From Pseudomonas lini (GTDB lineage: Bacteria; Pseudomonadota; Gammaproteobacteria; Pseudomonadales; Pseudomonadaceae): a stretch of 64,000 nt of DNA. The stretch is taken from the NCBI RefSeq assembly GCF_030812475.1, contig NZ_JAUSSR010000012.1, positions 1 to 64,000 of the forward strand. Reading direction: 5' to 3'. Shown piece by piece: positions 44,926-52,453 of this stretch (positions within the stretch are counted from its first letter, which is position 1; each line of letters starts with the position of its first letter). Under the pieces are notes generated by a model. It was not told the DNA's origin. It saw only the letters and a program-made list of their open reading frames with translations, and searched no databases. A program made the position numbers and the translations under genes.

Positions 44926-46281
44926 ATGAGCTTGGTGAAGCCTCCTCACGTTGGATATTTTTTTGGTCAATCGGTCATCGCGCTGGCCGAGCGTCTGCGC
45001 GCGGGTAGCCTGACGAGCGTCGAGCTGACTCAAGCAGCCCTGGATAGCATCGAACGGCTGAATCCGATTTTGAACGCCTTCGTTCATGTCGATGCACCCG
45101 TGGCGCTGGCCCAGGCGCGCAAGGCCGACGAGCTGTTTGCCCAGGGCCTGGACCTGGGCCCGCTGCACGGCATACCGGTGGCGGTCAAAGACAATATCGA
45201 CACGTTCGACCACGTCACCACCTACGGTTCGGCGCATTTCGCAGGCTTCAAGCCGAACCGCGATGCGCTGTGCGTGCAGCGCCTGCGCGAGGTGGCTGCG
45301 GTCATTGTCGGCAAGACCTTGACCCACGAATTCGCCTACGGCCCGACCGGTGACCGTTCGCTGCACGGCGCGGCACGCAACCCGTGGGATGCCAGCCGCA
45401 TCACTGGCGGTTCCAGCGCCGGCAGTACCGCTGCGGTGGCCAGCGGCATGGTGCCGCTGGCGCTGGGCACCGACACCGGCGGGTCGATCCGGATTCCGGC
45501 GGCGTTGTGCGGAACTGTCGGCTTCAAGCCATCGTTTGCCTGTGTGCCGCTGGACGGGGTGTTCCCGCTGTCGTCGAGCCTCGACCACGTGGGCCCGATC
45601 GCCAACCACATCGAGGATGCGCGACTGCTGTTCGAAGTGGTGGCTGGACGGGTTTGTGCGCCGGTGGCCAACCTTCGGCCGTTGCGGGTTGGCTGGATCA
45701 CCAGCGGCAGCTTCGGCCCGGTCGACGCCGAGCTGGATCGGCAGGTATACCAGGCGGCGCAGCAGCTGTTTGGCGAGGCGCTGCAGGATACTGCCGAACT
45801 GGAGCCGCTCGCGGCCGCAATGAAAGACACCTTGCTGGTAGTGCAACGCGCCGAGGCTTTCGATGTGCATGCCGAGCGCATGCAGGATGCGCCGCACAAG
45901 TTCGAGCAGGAGGTACGCGAACGCCTCGAACTGTCGCGTGAAGTCAGGGGCTGGCAATACATCCGCGCAAAAGCCAGCCAGGCACGGCTCAAGGCGGCGA
46001 TGGCGCGTTTGTTCGAGCGCTATGACTTCCTTGTCTCGCCCAGCGTGCCGATTACTGCGACAGCGGTTGATGCGCGCGAGGTCCGGGTCGGTGAGCAGGA
46101 CATCGATGTACGCGCCGCGGTGCTCAGCTACACCAGTGCCTGGAATCTCACCGGGCTGCCTGCGATCAGCCTGCCGGTGGGGCAGGTGAGGGGACTGCCG
46201 GTGGGGCTACAGGTGATTGGCGCCGCGGGAGAGGATGATCGTTTGTTGCGGGTTATGGCGCAGCGATTCGTGCGGGACTAG
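44926..46281 (+). CDS. Amidase (amidase signature family)
   Basis: A 451-residue amidase with the Ser-cisSer-Lys triad: K88 in VAVKDNID, S163 in GGSSAGSTAAV, and nucleophile S187 in GTDTGGSIRIPA. The spacings 75 and 24 equal those of the well-studied family member FAAH. The C-terminus GLPVGLQVIGAAGEDD is typical. It shares an operon with an MFS transporter, so the pair probably imports and hydrolyses an amide-containing organic anion. A GatA role is excluded by the absence of gatB/gatC neighbours and by context; the substrate is unknown. Confidence 0.9.
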   Translation: MSLVKPPHVGYFFGQSVIALAERLRAGSLTSVELTQAALDSIERLNPILNAFVHVDAPVALAQARKADELFAQGLDLGPLHGIPVAVKDNIDTFDHVTTYGSAHFAGFKPNRDALCVQRLREVAAVIVGKTLTHEFAYGPTGDRSLHGAARNPWDASRITGGSSAGSTAAVASGMVPLALGTDTGGSIRIPAALCGTVGFKPSFACVPLDGVFPLSSSLDHVGPIANHIEDARLLFEVVAGRVCAPVANLRPLRVGWITSGSFGPVDAELDRQVYQAAQQLFGEALQDTAELEPLAAAMKDTLLVVQRAEAFDVHAERMQDAPHKFEQEVRERLELSREVRGWQYIRAKASQARLKAAMARLFERYDFLVSPSVPITATAVDAREVRVGEQDIDVRAAVLSYTSAWNLTGLPAISLPVGQVRGLPVGLQVIGAAGEDDRLLRVMAQRFVRD

Positions 46282-46380
46282 TGGGCCGGCGAATCGTTTG
46301 ATCAATACAAGCCACCACCGTCACCCACCACCCAGCGCGGCTTGCGCTACAGCTGTTTTTTATGGGAGCAAGGTGCAGCA

Positions 46381-47595
46381 TTACACCGGGGTGTCTTCGC
46401 GGCCAGCGATCATCTCGCTCAACCGCAGGGCGCAGGCACAGGCAAGGGTGAAGCCCAATGCCCCGTGGCCCAGGTTCAGCCATAGATTGCGGTACGGCGT
46501 GGCGCCGACCATGGGCACGCCGCTGGGTGTTGCCGGGCGCATACCGGCCCATTCCAGTGCCTGCGGGTAATCGCCGCCGAGGGGAAAGAGTGCTAAAGCG
46601 GCCTGGCGAATGCTGTCGATTCGTCTGCGGTCGATGGAGGGATCGAAACCAACGATGTCGACCATGGCGGCGACGCGCAGCTGTTGGCCGAGCCGCGCAT
46701 AAACGACTTTGCGGTCATAGTCGGTGACGCTCACCTCAGGCGCTTGATGCTGAGTCAGAATGGGTACACTCAGGCTGTATCCCTTCAGCGGATAAACCGG
46801 AATCCGCATGCCTGGCAGCGCCAGTGCCGCGCTGCGATAACCCGCGCTCAACACCAGTTGTTGCACCGGCAGCACCTGATCGCCTAGCTCCACCGCCTGC
46901 ACCGTGCCCCCGACTTCGCGGATGCGCGTTACCGCTTGGCCGAGGATAAAGTGGCAGAGCCCCGAAGCTCGCAACCGCTGTGCCAGCAACAGGCAGAACT
47001 GATGACAATCGCCGACTTCTTCATCCGGCGTAAAAATGCCGCCCACAAACGGCGAGTTTGCTAGCGTCGGCTCGAGGGCGAACAGTTCGTCCGGGCCTAG
47101 CACCTGCTGGGTCTGAGGTTCGCAAAGCCGCGTGCGGGCATGGGAAAAACTGGTCCGGGAGCGGAACGTCACCAGCTTGCCGTTGCGTCGCCAGGCGAAC
47201 TCTCCCAGCGCGTCTTCTTCGCGCCAGGTATTCAGCACCTGCTGGCTTTGCAGTGCCAGACGGTAAAGCTGTTCCGCATTACGACGGTTGACCGAACCTC
47301 GGCAGGCGCCGAGGAAAGCCATCATCCAGCGCCACTGGCGCACATCCAGGCGCGGGCGCAGCCTGAGCGGTGAGTCACCTTGCAACATCCAGCCCAGGGC
47401 CTGCAGCGGCACACCGGCATCGGCCAGCGGCGCCACGTAGCGATAGGACAACTGCCCGCCGTTGGCAAAGCTGGCCTGGCGGGCGAGGTCCGGTTGCGCA
47501 TCGATCAGGTCGACCTGCAGTCCTTGACGCACCAGGGCATAAGCCGTCGTCAGGCCAATTACGCCACCACCGATGATGCACACACGCTGAGTCAT
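46381..47595 (-). CDS. FAD-dependent D-amino-acid dehydrogenase (DadA family)
   Basis: A 404-residue DAO-fold flavoprotein. The N-terminal dinucleotide-binding motif is VCIIGGGVIGLTTAYALVRQ, followed by the DadA-type FANGGQLSYRYVAPLAD and, at the C-terminus, WAGMRPATPSGVPMVGATP and LNLGHGALGFTLA. The ATG at 47595 is used; the open frame extends much further into the LysR gene on the other strand and is not real. DadA deaminates D-amino acids (D-alanine and others) at the membrane. No alanine racemase gene is adjacent; a divergent LysR gene is, 105 bases away. Confidence 0.9.
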   Translation of the reverse strand: MTQRVCIIGGGVIGLTTAYALVRQGLQVDLIDAQPDLARQASFANGGQLSYRYVAPLADAGVPLQALGWMLQGDSPLRLRPRLDVRQWRWMMAFLGACRGSVNRRNAEQLYRLALQSQQVLNTWREEDALGEFAWRRNGKLVTFRSRTSFSHARTRLCEPQTQQVLGPDELFALEPTLANSPFVGGIFTPDEEVGDCHQFCLLLAQRLRASGLCHFILGQAVTRIREVGGTVQAVELGDQVLPVQQLVLSAGYRSAALALPGMRIPVYPLKGYSLSVPILTQHQAPEVSVTDYDRKVVYARLGQQLRVAAMVDIVGFDPSIDRRRIDSIRQAALALFPLGGDYPQALEWAGMRPATPSGVPMVGATPYRNLWLNLGHGALGFTLACACALRLSEMIAGREDTPV

Positions 47596-47700
47596 GATTC
47601 CGTTCCCGTTCTGCAAGCAGGCTTCACAGTAATAGGCATGACAGCGGGCCGATAATGAATAAAGATAAGCCGGGTATAGATAAAGGTTATGGGTTAGACC

Positions 47701-48609
47701 ATGCGGCTCAGACATATTGAGGTGTTCCAGGCGATTCGCCAGGCGGGGTCCGTCAGTGGGGCAGCACAACTCCTGCATATCAGCCAGCCAGCGGTGACCA
47801 AAACCCTGCAGCACGCCGAATCGCAACTGGGTTTTGCCCTGTTTTTGCGGGTCAAGGGCAAGCTTCTGGTGACGCCCGAAGCGCTGGAACTGGAGCGTGA
47901 AGTGAACAAGGTGACGGCCAGTGTCGACGGTGTGCGGCGGCTGGCCCAAAACCTGCGCCACCAACCCGGGCAGACCTTGCGCATCGGCGCCACTCCGGCG
48001 CTTGCGTTTTCGTTGCTGCCGACCTTGATCGGCGAATGGACTCGGCGCTACCCCGGCACTTCGTGCGAGCTGGCCAGCCTGCACAGTCAGGAGCTGGTAC
48101 AGAACCTGTTCATGCGCGAAATCGATATCGGTTTGACCCTGCACTGCCTCGATCACCCAGGCCTGAATGTGCAGCCCCTGGCCGAGAGCTATCTCGTGGC
48201 GTTGGCGCCACGGAATTACTGGACGCCGGAGCAGCGAGCGTTGCCGTTGCCGGTCGAGGAACTCAGTGATGCGCCGCTGATCGGGTTGTCTCATGCCGAT
48301 CCCCTGTTCGCTCAGTTGGGGCTGTACCTGAGCACCATCGACCCGCCACCTCGGACGGCCATTCGCGTCCAGACCTACTCGTTAGCGAGCGCCCTGGTGG
48401 CATCCGGCACGGGGCTCGCGGTCGTAGACCCGTTCACCGCCCTCAGCGCGCCGCCCGAGCGAACGGCGATACGCACCCTCACGCCTTCATGGCCAGTGAC
48501 GCTTTTCGCCATGACCCGGGCCAATGAACCGCATCCTCATATCCTCGACAGCCTGATCGCGCTGTTGGGCGAACAGGCCCGGCACCTCTTGGTGTCGATC
48601 CGGCAGTGA
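47701..48609 (+). CDS. LysR-family regulator next to a DadA-like gene
   Basis: A 302-residue LysR-type regulator. The helix-turn-helix covers ~2-60 (RHIEVFQAIRQAGSVSGAAQ, ISQPAVTKTLQHAESQLGF), followed by the ligand-binding domain. It is divergent from the D-amino-acid dehydrogenase gene and probably controls it, in agreement with common LysR layouts; the ligand may be an amino acid. Confidence 0.88.
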   Translation: MRLRHIEVFQAIRQAGSVSGAAQLLHISQPAVTKTLQHAESQLGFALFLRVKGKLLVTPEALELEREVNKVTASVDGVRRLAQNLRHQPGQTLRIGATPALAFSLLPTLIGEWTRRYPGTSCELASLHSQELVQNLFMREIDIGLTLHCLDHPGLNVQPLAESYLVALAPRNYWTPEQRALPLPVEELSDAPLIGLSHADPLFAQLGLYLSTIDPPPRTAIRVQTYSLASALVASGTGLAVVDPFTALSAPPERTAIRTLTPSWPVTLFAMTRANEPHPHILDSLIALLGEQARHLLVSIRQ

Positions 48610-48771
48610 GCCGGGATCATCCTGGTTGAGCAGGCGCTCCACTCGACGGGCCTGGCGCAACAAGATCTGATCGTCGTCATTGCGGCCGGCCAGCATGAAA
48701 CCGGTCGGCGCATGGCAACAAGGGTGAGTGCGCAATCCATTTTCGCGACCGGGCGATCTCCACAGGCTCAT
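48610..48771 (-). pseudogene. Possible C-terminal remnant of an amidase
   Basis: The minus strand encodes APTGFMLAGRNDDDQILLRQ and ARRVERLLNQDD, which resembles the final helix-strand of amidase-signature enzymes (compare GLPVGLQVIGAAGEDDRLLR in the amidase of this window). There is no catalytic core, and the frame runs on into the LysR gene of the other strand. I read it as debris; a chance frame is possible. Confidence 0.35.
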
Positions 48772-48872
48772 TGAGGATTTCTGCTTCCATCGTTTTCTGG
48801 GGGAAACGGTGTCCTGTCTTTCATGGGCTCGTTCAGGTACTCACTGAGCGTAGAGTGCAGAGGGTTTTATAT

Positions 48873-49328
48873 TCAGGCCGTAGTATCGATCATTGAACTA
48901 GTGATCGAGTCCTTGCTTAATGCTTCCGCTAAAGCTGACGCAACTTGTTGGAGCGCACCAACAGTGCCTGCGATTTGCCCTTGAACCCCCATTACGGATG
49001 CCGTTTTAGCTTCAGCACTCGGATAATTAGCTGCTTGAACCGCCGCCAACTGCTGCTGTTGTTGCCTCAGCAGTTGCTGCAGTTCCTTCATTCGCTTAAG
49101 CAATTCCTGCACAGCGATATCGACGCCCTTCCCCTTGGCTCCCGTTGATTCCTGATTCGCATCAGTGGAAAGCTTAACTTCAACATCTGCCTCTGGTTCC
49201 AGACCCACCCGTTTCGCTGCCGTTTCTGCAGACGTCTTGCTGAGCGTTTCAATAGACGTTGCTGCAGGGGTGCTGATGACTACCTTGAAACCTGATATGC
49301 CAGAAGAGAGAGACACATGCAGCTCCAT
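48873..49328 (-). CDS. Uncharacterised Gln-rich coiled-coil protein (151 aa)
   Basis: No family recognised. The start at 49328 is chosen because the longer frame runs backwards through a minus-strand terminator at 49412-49443. No strong Shine-Dalgarno is visible, so the start is uncertain. The protein has an N-terminal Ser/Ala-rich part, a coiled coil with a Gln-rich core at residues ~84-98 (ELLKRMKELQQLLRQQQQQL), and an Ala-rich helical end. It lacks a signal peptide. It is the last gene of a run of minus-strand small genes but is separated from them by the terminator. Confidence 0.6.
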   Translation of the reverse strand: MELHVSLSSGISGFKVVISTPAATSIETLSKTSAETAAKRVGLEPEADVEVKLSTDANQESTGAKGKGVDIAVQELLKRMKELQQLLRQQQQQLAAVQAANYPSAEAKTASVMGVQGQIAGTVGALQQVASALAEALSKDSITSSMIDTTA

Positions 49329-49411
49329 AAAAATTGTTATCGAAATTTCATCGGCAGCATGCGAATTCTCTTTAATGATTTTCCCTGGAGGAAAAACAGA
49401 TTTACTTCTGC

Positions 49412-49443
49412 AAAAAAAATGGACGACCTCAGTGAGGTCGCCC
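49412..49443 (-). terminator. Rho-independent terminator on the minus strand
   Basis: On the minus strand GGGCGACCTC and GAGGTCGTCC pair (one G-T) around the loop ACT and are followed by ATTTTTTTT. It ends the transcript of the small genes at 49549-50124 and excludes the upstream start of the next open frame. Confidence 0.85.
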
Positions 49444-49548
49444 ATTGTCTTTTCTACGTCTAAATCTGCGTTTGCAATTGCCATTCAACAAATCGCAGTC
49501 GTCGCGCAGTGAAGTGACCAACACCCGCGCCAGTTCACTGTGAACATT

Positions 49549-49701
49549 TTACGTATACGGCAACAGCTCTCCAGCAATTGGGGTTGCCGTACGGATGCGG
49601 CAGGCCGCAGTTTCGTGCAAAACGTCCATCGGCGCTTTGGTGTCGATCAACAGTGACGCACTGCTGCAATCGATGCCGGTAACCGGCATGTATCGATCCA
49701 T
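49549..49701 (-). CDS. Short Pseudomonas protein (50 aa), possibly DUF3077-like
   Basis: A 50-residue protein whose ATG has GGAGGT seven bases upstream, a strong ribosome site. The middle (LLIDTKAPMDVLHETAACRI) resembles the core of the short DUF3077 family found in Pseudomonas, but the protein is shorter than usual, so this is tentative. It lies 39 bases after the DUF6124-like gene on the same strand and ends ~100 bases before a terminator. Confidence 0.6.
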   Translation of the reverse strand: MDRYMPVTGIDCSSASLLIDTKAPMDVLHETAACRIRTATPIAGELLPYT

Positions 49702-49740
49702 GACAAAAACCTCCAGTCGGTAACAAAGGTACGTCGCCAC

Positions 49741-50124
49741 TCAGGGTTGGCTGGTGGACGGGATCTCTGGCAATCCATCGGGTGGGTCCAGGTTGTCCAG
49801 CGCTCGGTTTACCAACAGTTCGGCCACCACCGCCAGTTGCTGGATCGCCAGCGCTACGTTGCGGCGAGAGCTTTCCAGTTCGCAGGCAAGGTCCGTGCTC
49901 ATGACGTTGAGCGAGGCCAGGGTTTCGCAGGCGTGGGCGAGCAGGGAGGGGGTGTCGATGTCGGGGAGGATGGTGAAGACGTGGCTGACGGGGTCGGGGA
50001 GACGTGGGTTGCGCAGTCGGGCGCTCACGAGGGGTTCGGTGACGTCGGAGAGCCTGGATAACTCGGGGGTATCAGGTGCCAAATCTGGCGAGGCGTCCGG
50101 TGGATTGGGGGTTATTTTTTTCAC
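49741..50124 (-). CDS. DUF6124-like Pseudomonas protein (127 aa)
   Basis: The protein starts at a GTG with GAGGAA seven bases before it and reads VKKITPNPPDASPD, a typical opening of the short Pseudomonas family DUF6124. The C-terminal helix pair (SLLAHACETLASLNVMSTDL, ELESSRRNVALAIQQLAVVA, ELLVNRALD) also fits. Function unknown; these genes are multicopy and lineage-specific. The longer frame upstream is not supported by a ribosome site. Confidence 0.75.
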   Translation of the reverse strand: MKKITPNPPDASPDLAPDTPELSRLSDVTEPLVSARLRNPRLPDPVSHVFTILPDIDTPSLLAHACETLASLNVMSTDLACELESSRRNVALAIQQLAVVAELLVNRALDNLDPPDGLPEIPSTSQP

Positions 50125-50530
50125 GATGAAGTTCCTCACACTGTTTAGAAAAACTGCCAGGCCCCTGCTGTCAAACAGGATTGGGTGGCAGCTGTACGCG
50201 GGTTGACAGACCGGAAGTGTGAGAACCCGGTGCACCCGAAGATGCCCCGCGCACAGCTGCCATAAACGAAGCGATATGCGCTAAAGCATGCCGCCCGATC
50301 AGGAGAGTGGAAGGTTACACTTTTCAGCCTGTCAAAGCCGATCGCTGATTTGCAGCGACACCGGAAGGCTATCTATGAAGAGCAGAGTTCGCTAGTTCAT
50401 GGAAGGCGACGCGTCTTGCAGGAAATTTCCTAGGATGGGGAGCGAGTGGCACTACGATTTTGAGGGGGACCTTCTGGGGGCAGCGCGTCCTTTGCACAGA
50501 GCAACTTTCATCCTCCCAAAAAACTTCTCA
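50125..50530. other. Intergenic region, no gene recognised
   Basis: About 400 bases between the DUF6124-like gene and the decayed integrase. I see no credible coding frame, RNA gene or terminator with a T tract. It should include the promoter of the DUF6124-like gene. Base composition is mixed, and the sequence may be island debris. Confidence 0.4.
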
Positions 50531-50881
50531 GTATTTCGTCACCTCAAAAACCCTCAATAACGGCAGATCAGCCAGGATCGCCTCGCGCAGGCGTATTTCG
50601 GTTACTCGCGCTAACCAGACAATCCCGGCCAGCCGCTCGTGTTGCTGTTCGCCAAGCGGCTCAAATACTCGCTGCACCTATTGGCGGTCTTGGTCATCTG
50701 GCGCGCGGGTGCATACGCTCGAGCAGTTCTGTCCCAACGCCTGACTCGGGCTGGCGATTCTCACGTCCTGATCACCGCGCAGCGCAGCGACGATGCGGTT
50801 AACGCTGCTCAGGCGGTTTTGCGCGGTAGCGATGCAGCATGTGCAACCGGCAAGTCGACCTGCGTCAAACGTTTTTTGCAT
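50531..50881 (-). pseudogene. Decayed tyrosine integrase (phage/island type)
   Basis: Reading the minus strand, one frame gives AQNRLSSVNRIVAALRGD, VRIASPSQALG, then an in-frame TAG near 50676, then EQQHERLAGIVWLARVTEIR, LREAILADLPLL and a stop near 50531. This looks like the core-binding end plus the start of the catalytic domain of a tyrosine recombinase: the RLREA segment sits where the first catalytic Arg region (TGLRxxE) is expected. The C-terminal HxxR and Tyr are absent. It is broken by a stop and truncated at both ends. Confidence 0.5.
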
Positions 50882-50962
50882 CAGCTAGCAGCGCTCAAGC
50901 ACTGCTGCCAAATGCCCGGACCACGGTATCATAATGCCACTAACGACAAAGGGATCTTGTAC

Positions 50963-51703
50963 ATGACTGATCGAGCTAGAGACGACTCCCCTCGCATTAC
51001 TGGTTTCGTTCGCAGCTTCATGCCTGAAAAGGGATTTGGTTTTATCCGCGGAAACGATGGTCGCGACTACTTTGTGCACAGAAAAAGTGTTGTCGGAGGT
51101 GAGCTTGTCGATGGCCAGCAGGTAGAGTTCGAAGGAATGCCCGGTCCGAAAGGCTATAAAGCGGTGAGGGTGATTCCCGGTGATCTGCCGCTCGAGCCTG
51201 GACAGGCCTACGAATCGCCAAAGCGTTTCATATGGACCCAGGATGCCGAGCCTCGTGGATTTCAGGTCATCTTTACCCTGGGAACCGGGTGGTCCGAATC
51301 AAACAACCCACACGTAGCAAGGGCCGGTCTGGAAAGAATTTGTCAAGAACGCGGCGGAAATGCCGTTCTCAACGTGCGGTTGGAGAAATCCAGCCGCCAG
51401 CAAGGCTGCTCGAACTATTACTGCACGATGCACCGCTACACCGGGGATTTCGTCAATGTTCAGCGGATTATCCAAACGTCTAACCAGGAGCTGATTGCTA
51501 GCTCCGTGCAGTGGCAACAGGAGTTCAATGCATGGATCGACAAGTTGAACGAGGCGCCGACATCAACGATAACCAAGCTGATACCTCCAGGCGCTTTGAA
51601 GCACGTGTTGAAACTAGCCTTCAGCTGGTCGGTCACCCTGGCGAAGATTCTCTGGGTGAGCATTCTGGTCAGCCTGCCGGGTAGGCGTACAAAACGCTTT
51701 TAG
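50963..51703 (+). CDS. Cold-shock-domain protein with a C-terminal YbjQ-like domain and membrane end
   Basis: A 246-residue protein. Residues ~10-75 form a cold-shock domain with both RNP-type motifs (KGFGFIRG, DYFVH). Residues ~95-185 (FQVIFTLGTGWSESNNPHVA, GGNAVLNVRLEKSS, YYCTMHRYTGDFVNV) are reminiscent of the YbjQ/DUF74-type beta-alpha fold. The end has a hydrophobic stretch (ALKHVLKLAFSWSVTLAKIL) that may contact the membrane. The ATG at 50963 is used, with AGGGAT upstream. The fusion is rare in my experience; it could bind nucleic acid or act in stress. Single gene. Confidence 0.72.
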   Translation: MTDRARDDSPRITGFVRSFMPEKGFGFIRGNDGRDYFVHRKSVVGGELVDGQQVEFEGMPGPKGYKAVRVIPGDLPLEPGQAYESPKRFIWTQDAEPRGFQVIFTLGTGWSESNNPHVARAGLERICQERGGNAVLNVRLEKSSRQQGCSNYYCTMHRYTGDFVNVQRIIQTSNQELIASSVQWQQEFNAWIDKLNEAPTSTITKLIPPGALKHVLKLAFSWSVTLAKILWVSILVSLPGRRTKRF

Positions 51704-51810
51704 CTCGGGCGATTGATTTAGGGGCAACGAAAAGCGGGCAGATTTTGCTTGTCATGGCAGCATCCCACTCAAACGTTGACGCAGTTCTACCAACGTCACC
51801 GGGCTAGCGA

Positions 51811-51834
51811 CTTCGCTGGCAAGCCAGCTCCTAC
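51811..51834. repeat. REP element, single arm (copy 8)
   Basis: A solitary degenerate arm reading CTGGCAAGCCAGCTCCTAC after the cold-shock-domain gene. Confidence 0.7.
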
Positions 51835-51874
51835 GGGGGGCGTGTTAGCCGTTGGAGTACTGAACTCCAGATGC

Positions 51875-51903
51875 AACGAAGCCCGCATGTGGCGGGCTTC
51901 GTT
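51875..51903. other. Strong hairpin without T tract
   Basis: A perfect 12-base stem AACGAAGCCCGC / GCGGGCTTCGTT with a five-base loop lies 170 bases after the cold-shock-domain gene. No run of T follows on either strand, so it is a weak terminator candidate at best. Confidence 0.6.
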
Positions 51904-51911
51904 GGCTTCGA

Positions 51912-51936
51912 TTGGTGGGCCGGGGTAATCTGAACC
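51912..51936. repeat. Degenerate direct repeat of the ssrA 3' end (possible att site)
   Basis: TTGGTGGGCCGGGGTAATCT followed by GAACC aligns with the + strand at 61632 (TTGGTGGAGCCGGGGGGATT, TGAACC), which is the 3' end of tmRNA, with a one-base gap and a few mismatches. Both copies have the same orientation, as expected for att sites flanking an island that entered at ssrA. The similarity is imperfect and a tRNA-like 3' end in general could give it. Confidence 0.35.
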
Positions 51937-51984
51937 TGTGTTCTATCTCCTTGATTTTTATAACTAATATCTGATTTTGTTTTT

Positions 51985-52008
51985 AACTGGAATACCAACT
52001 GGAATACC
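51985..52008. repeat. Tandem 12-base direct repeat
   Basis: AACTGGAATACC occurs twice in perfect tandem just inside the island edge. Short direct repeats near att sites often act as integrase or excisionase arm sites; that role here is inferred from position only. Confidence 0.6.
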
Positions 52009-52344
52009 GTGCGCAATTACATTTCGCTTGACCGCCTACTTGTATTCGACCTGACAACCGTGCACATCCGCTCTGACGCACCTCGTATCTATGATGTGTG
52101 GTGAACTTCCTCCCGCTGTCGGGACAACATGCAACAATTAGTTGTTAACTTGTAAATGCTTTTCTTTGATGATTAAAAGTGCGAGTCATTGAGTTTTCGA
52201 TTTTGACTATAGGGGGGTTATCGTTCGAGACTGGTTCGTGTGTTTAAATGGAAAAAGCATCATCTCTTTTTTTATGGGTTTAAATTCATATTCATAGTGT
52301 TGAAATGAAAGAAGCGAATCAATTTAAGCAGAGGTAAAAGCAAT

Positions 52345-52373
52345 AAAAAAATCGGCAGACCCAAAGGTCTGCC
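52345..52373 (-). terminator. Terminator of the helicase-nuclease operon
   Basis: On the minus strand GGCAGACC and GGTCTGCC pair around TTTG and are followed by GATTTTTTTA. It lies 80 bases after the stop of the PLD gene. Confidence 0.85.
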
Positions 52374-52453
52374 TAGTACAGAAGTTATTGCATTAGAAGT
52401 TATAGCGCTTCAAGTGTTCAAGAGCTAATTACGATCAGCAAATGATTTGGAAG

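Larger units (their letters stand above)
51704..52344. other. Gene-free boundary region of the island
   Basis: About 640 bases without a credible gene. It holds a REP arm (51811-51834), a hairpin (51875-51903), a sequence resembling the 3' end of ssrA (51912-51936), and a 12-base tandem repeat (51985-52008). From about 51.95 kb on the DNA becomes visibly AT-rich, and this marks the left edge of the island. Confidence 0.6.

Noticed and set aside
47596..48294. Extended N-terminus of the DadA-like protein (637 residues)
   Set aside because: The extra ~230 codons run antisense through the LysR gene and a promoter region; the Rossmann motif requires the start at 47595.
49329..49484. Longer start of the Gln-rich coiled-coil protein
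   Set aside because: The extra codons include both arms of a minus-strand terminator, so they belong to the end of the upstream transcript.
50460..50744. 94-codon plus-strand frame
   Set aside because: It is antisense to the integrase remnant and has Ser/Arg/Cys-rich composition typical of a shadow frame.
51831..52016. 61-codon minus-strand frame over the hairpin and att-like sequence
   Set aside because: It runs through the hairpin, the ssrA-like repeat and the tandem repeat; this looks like a chance frame and lacks a ribosome site.
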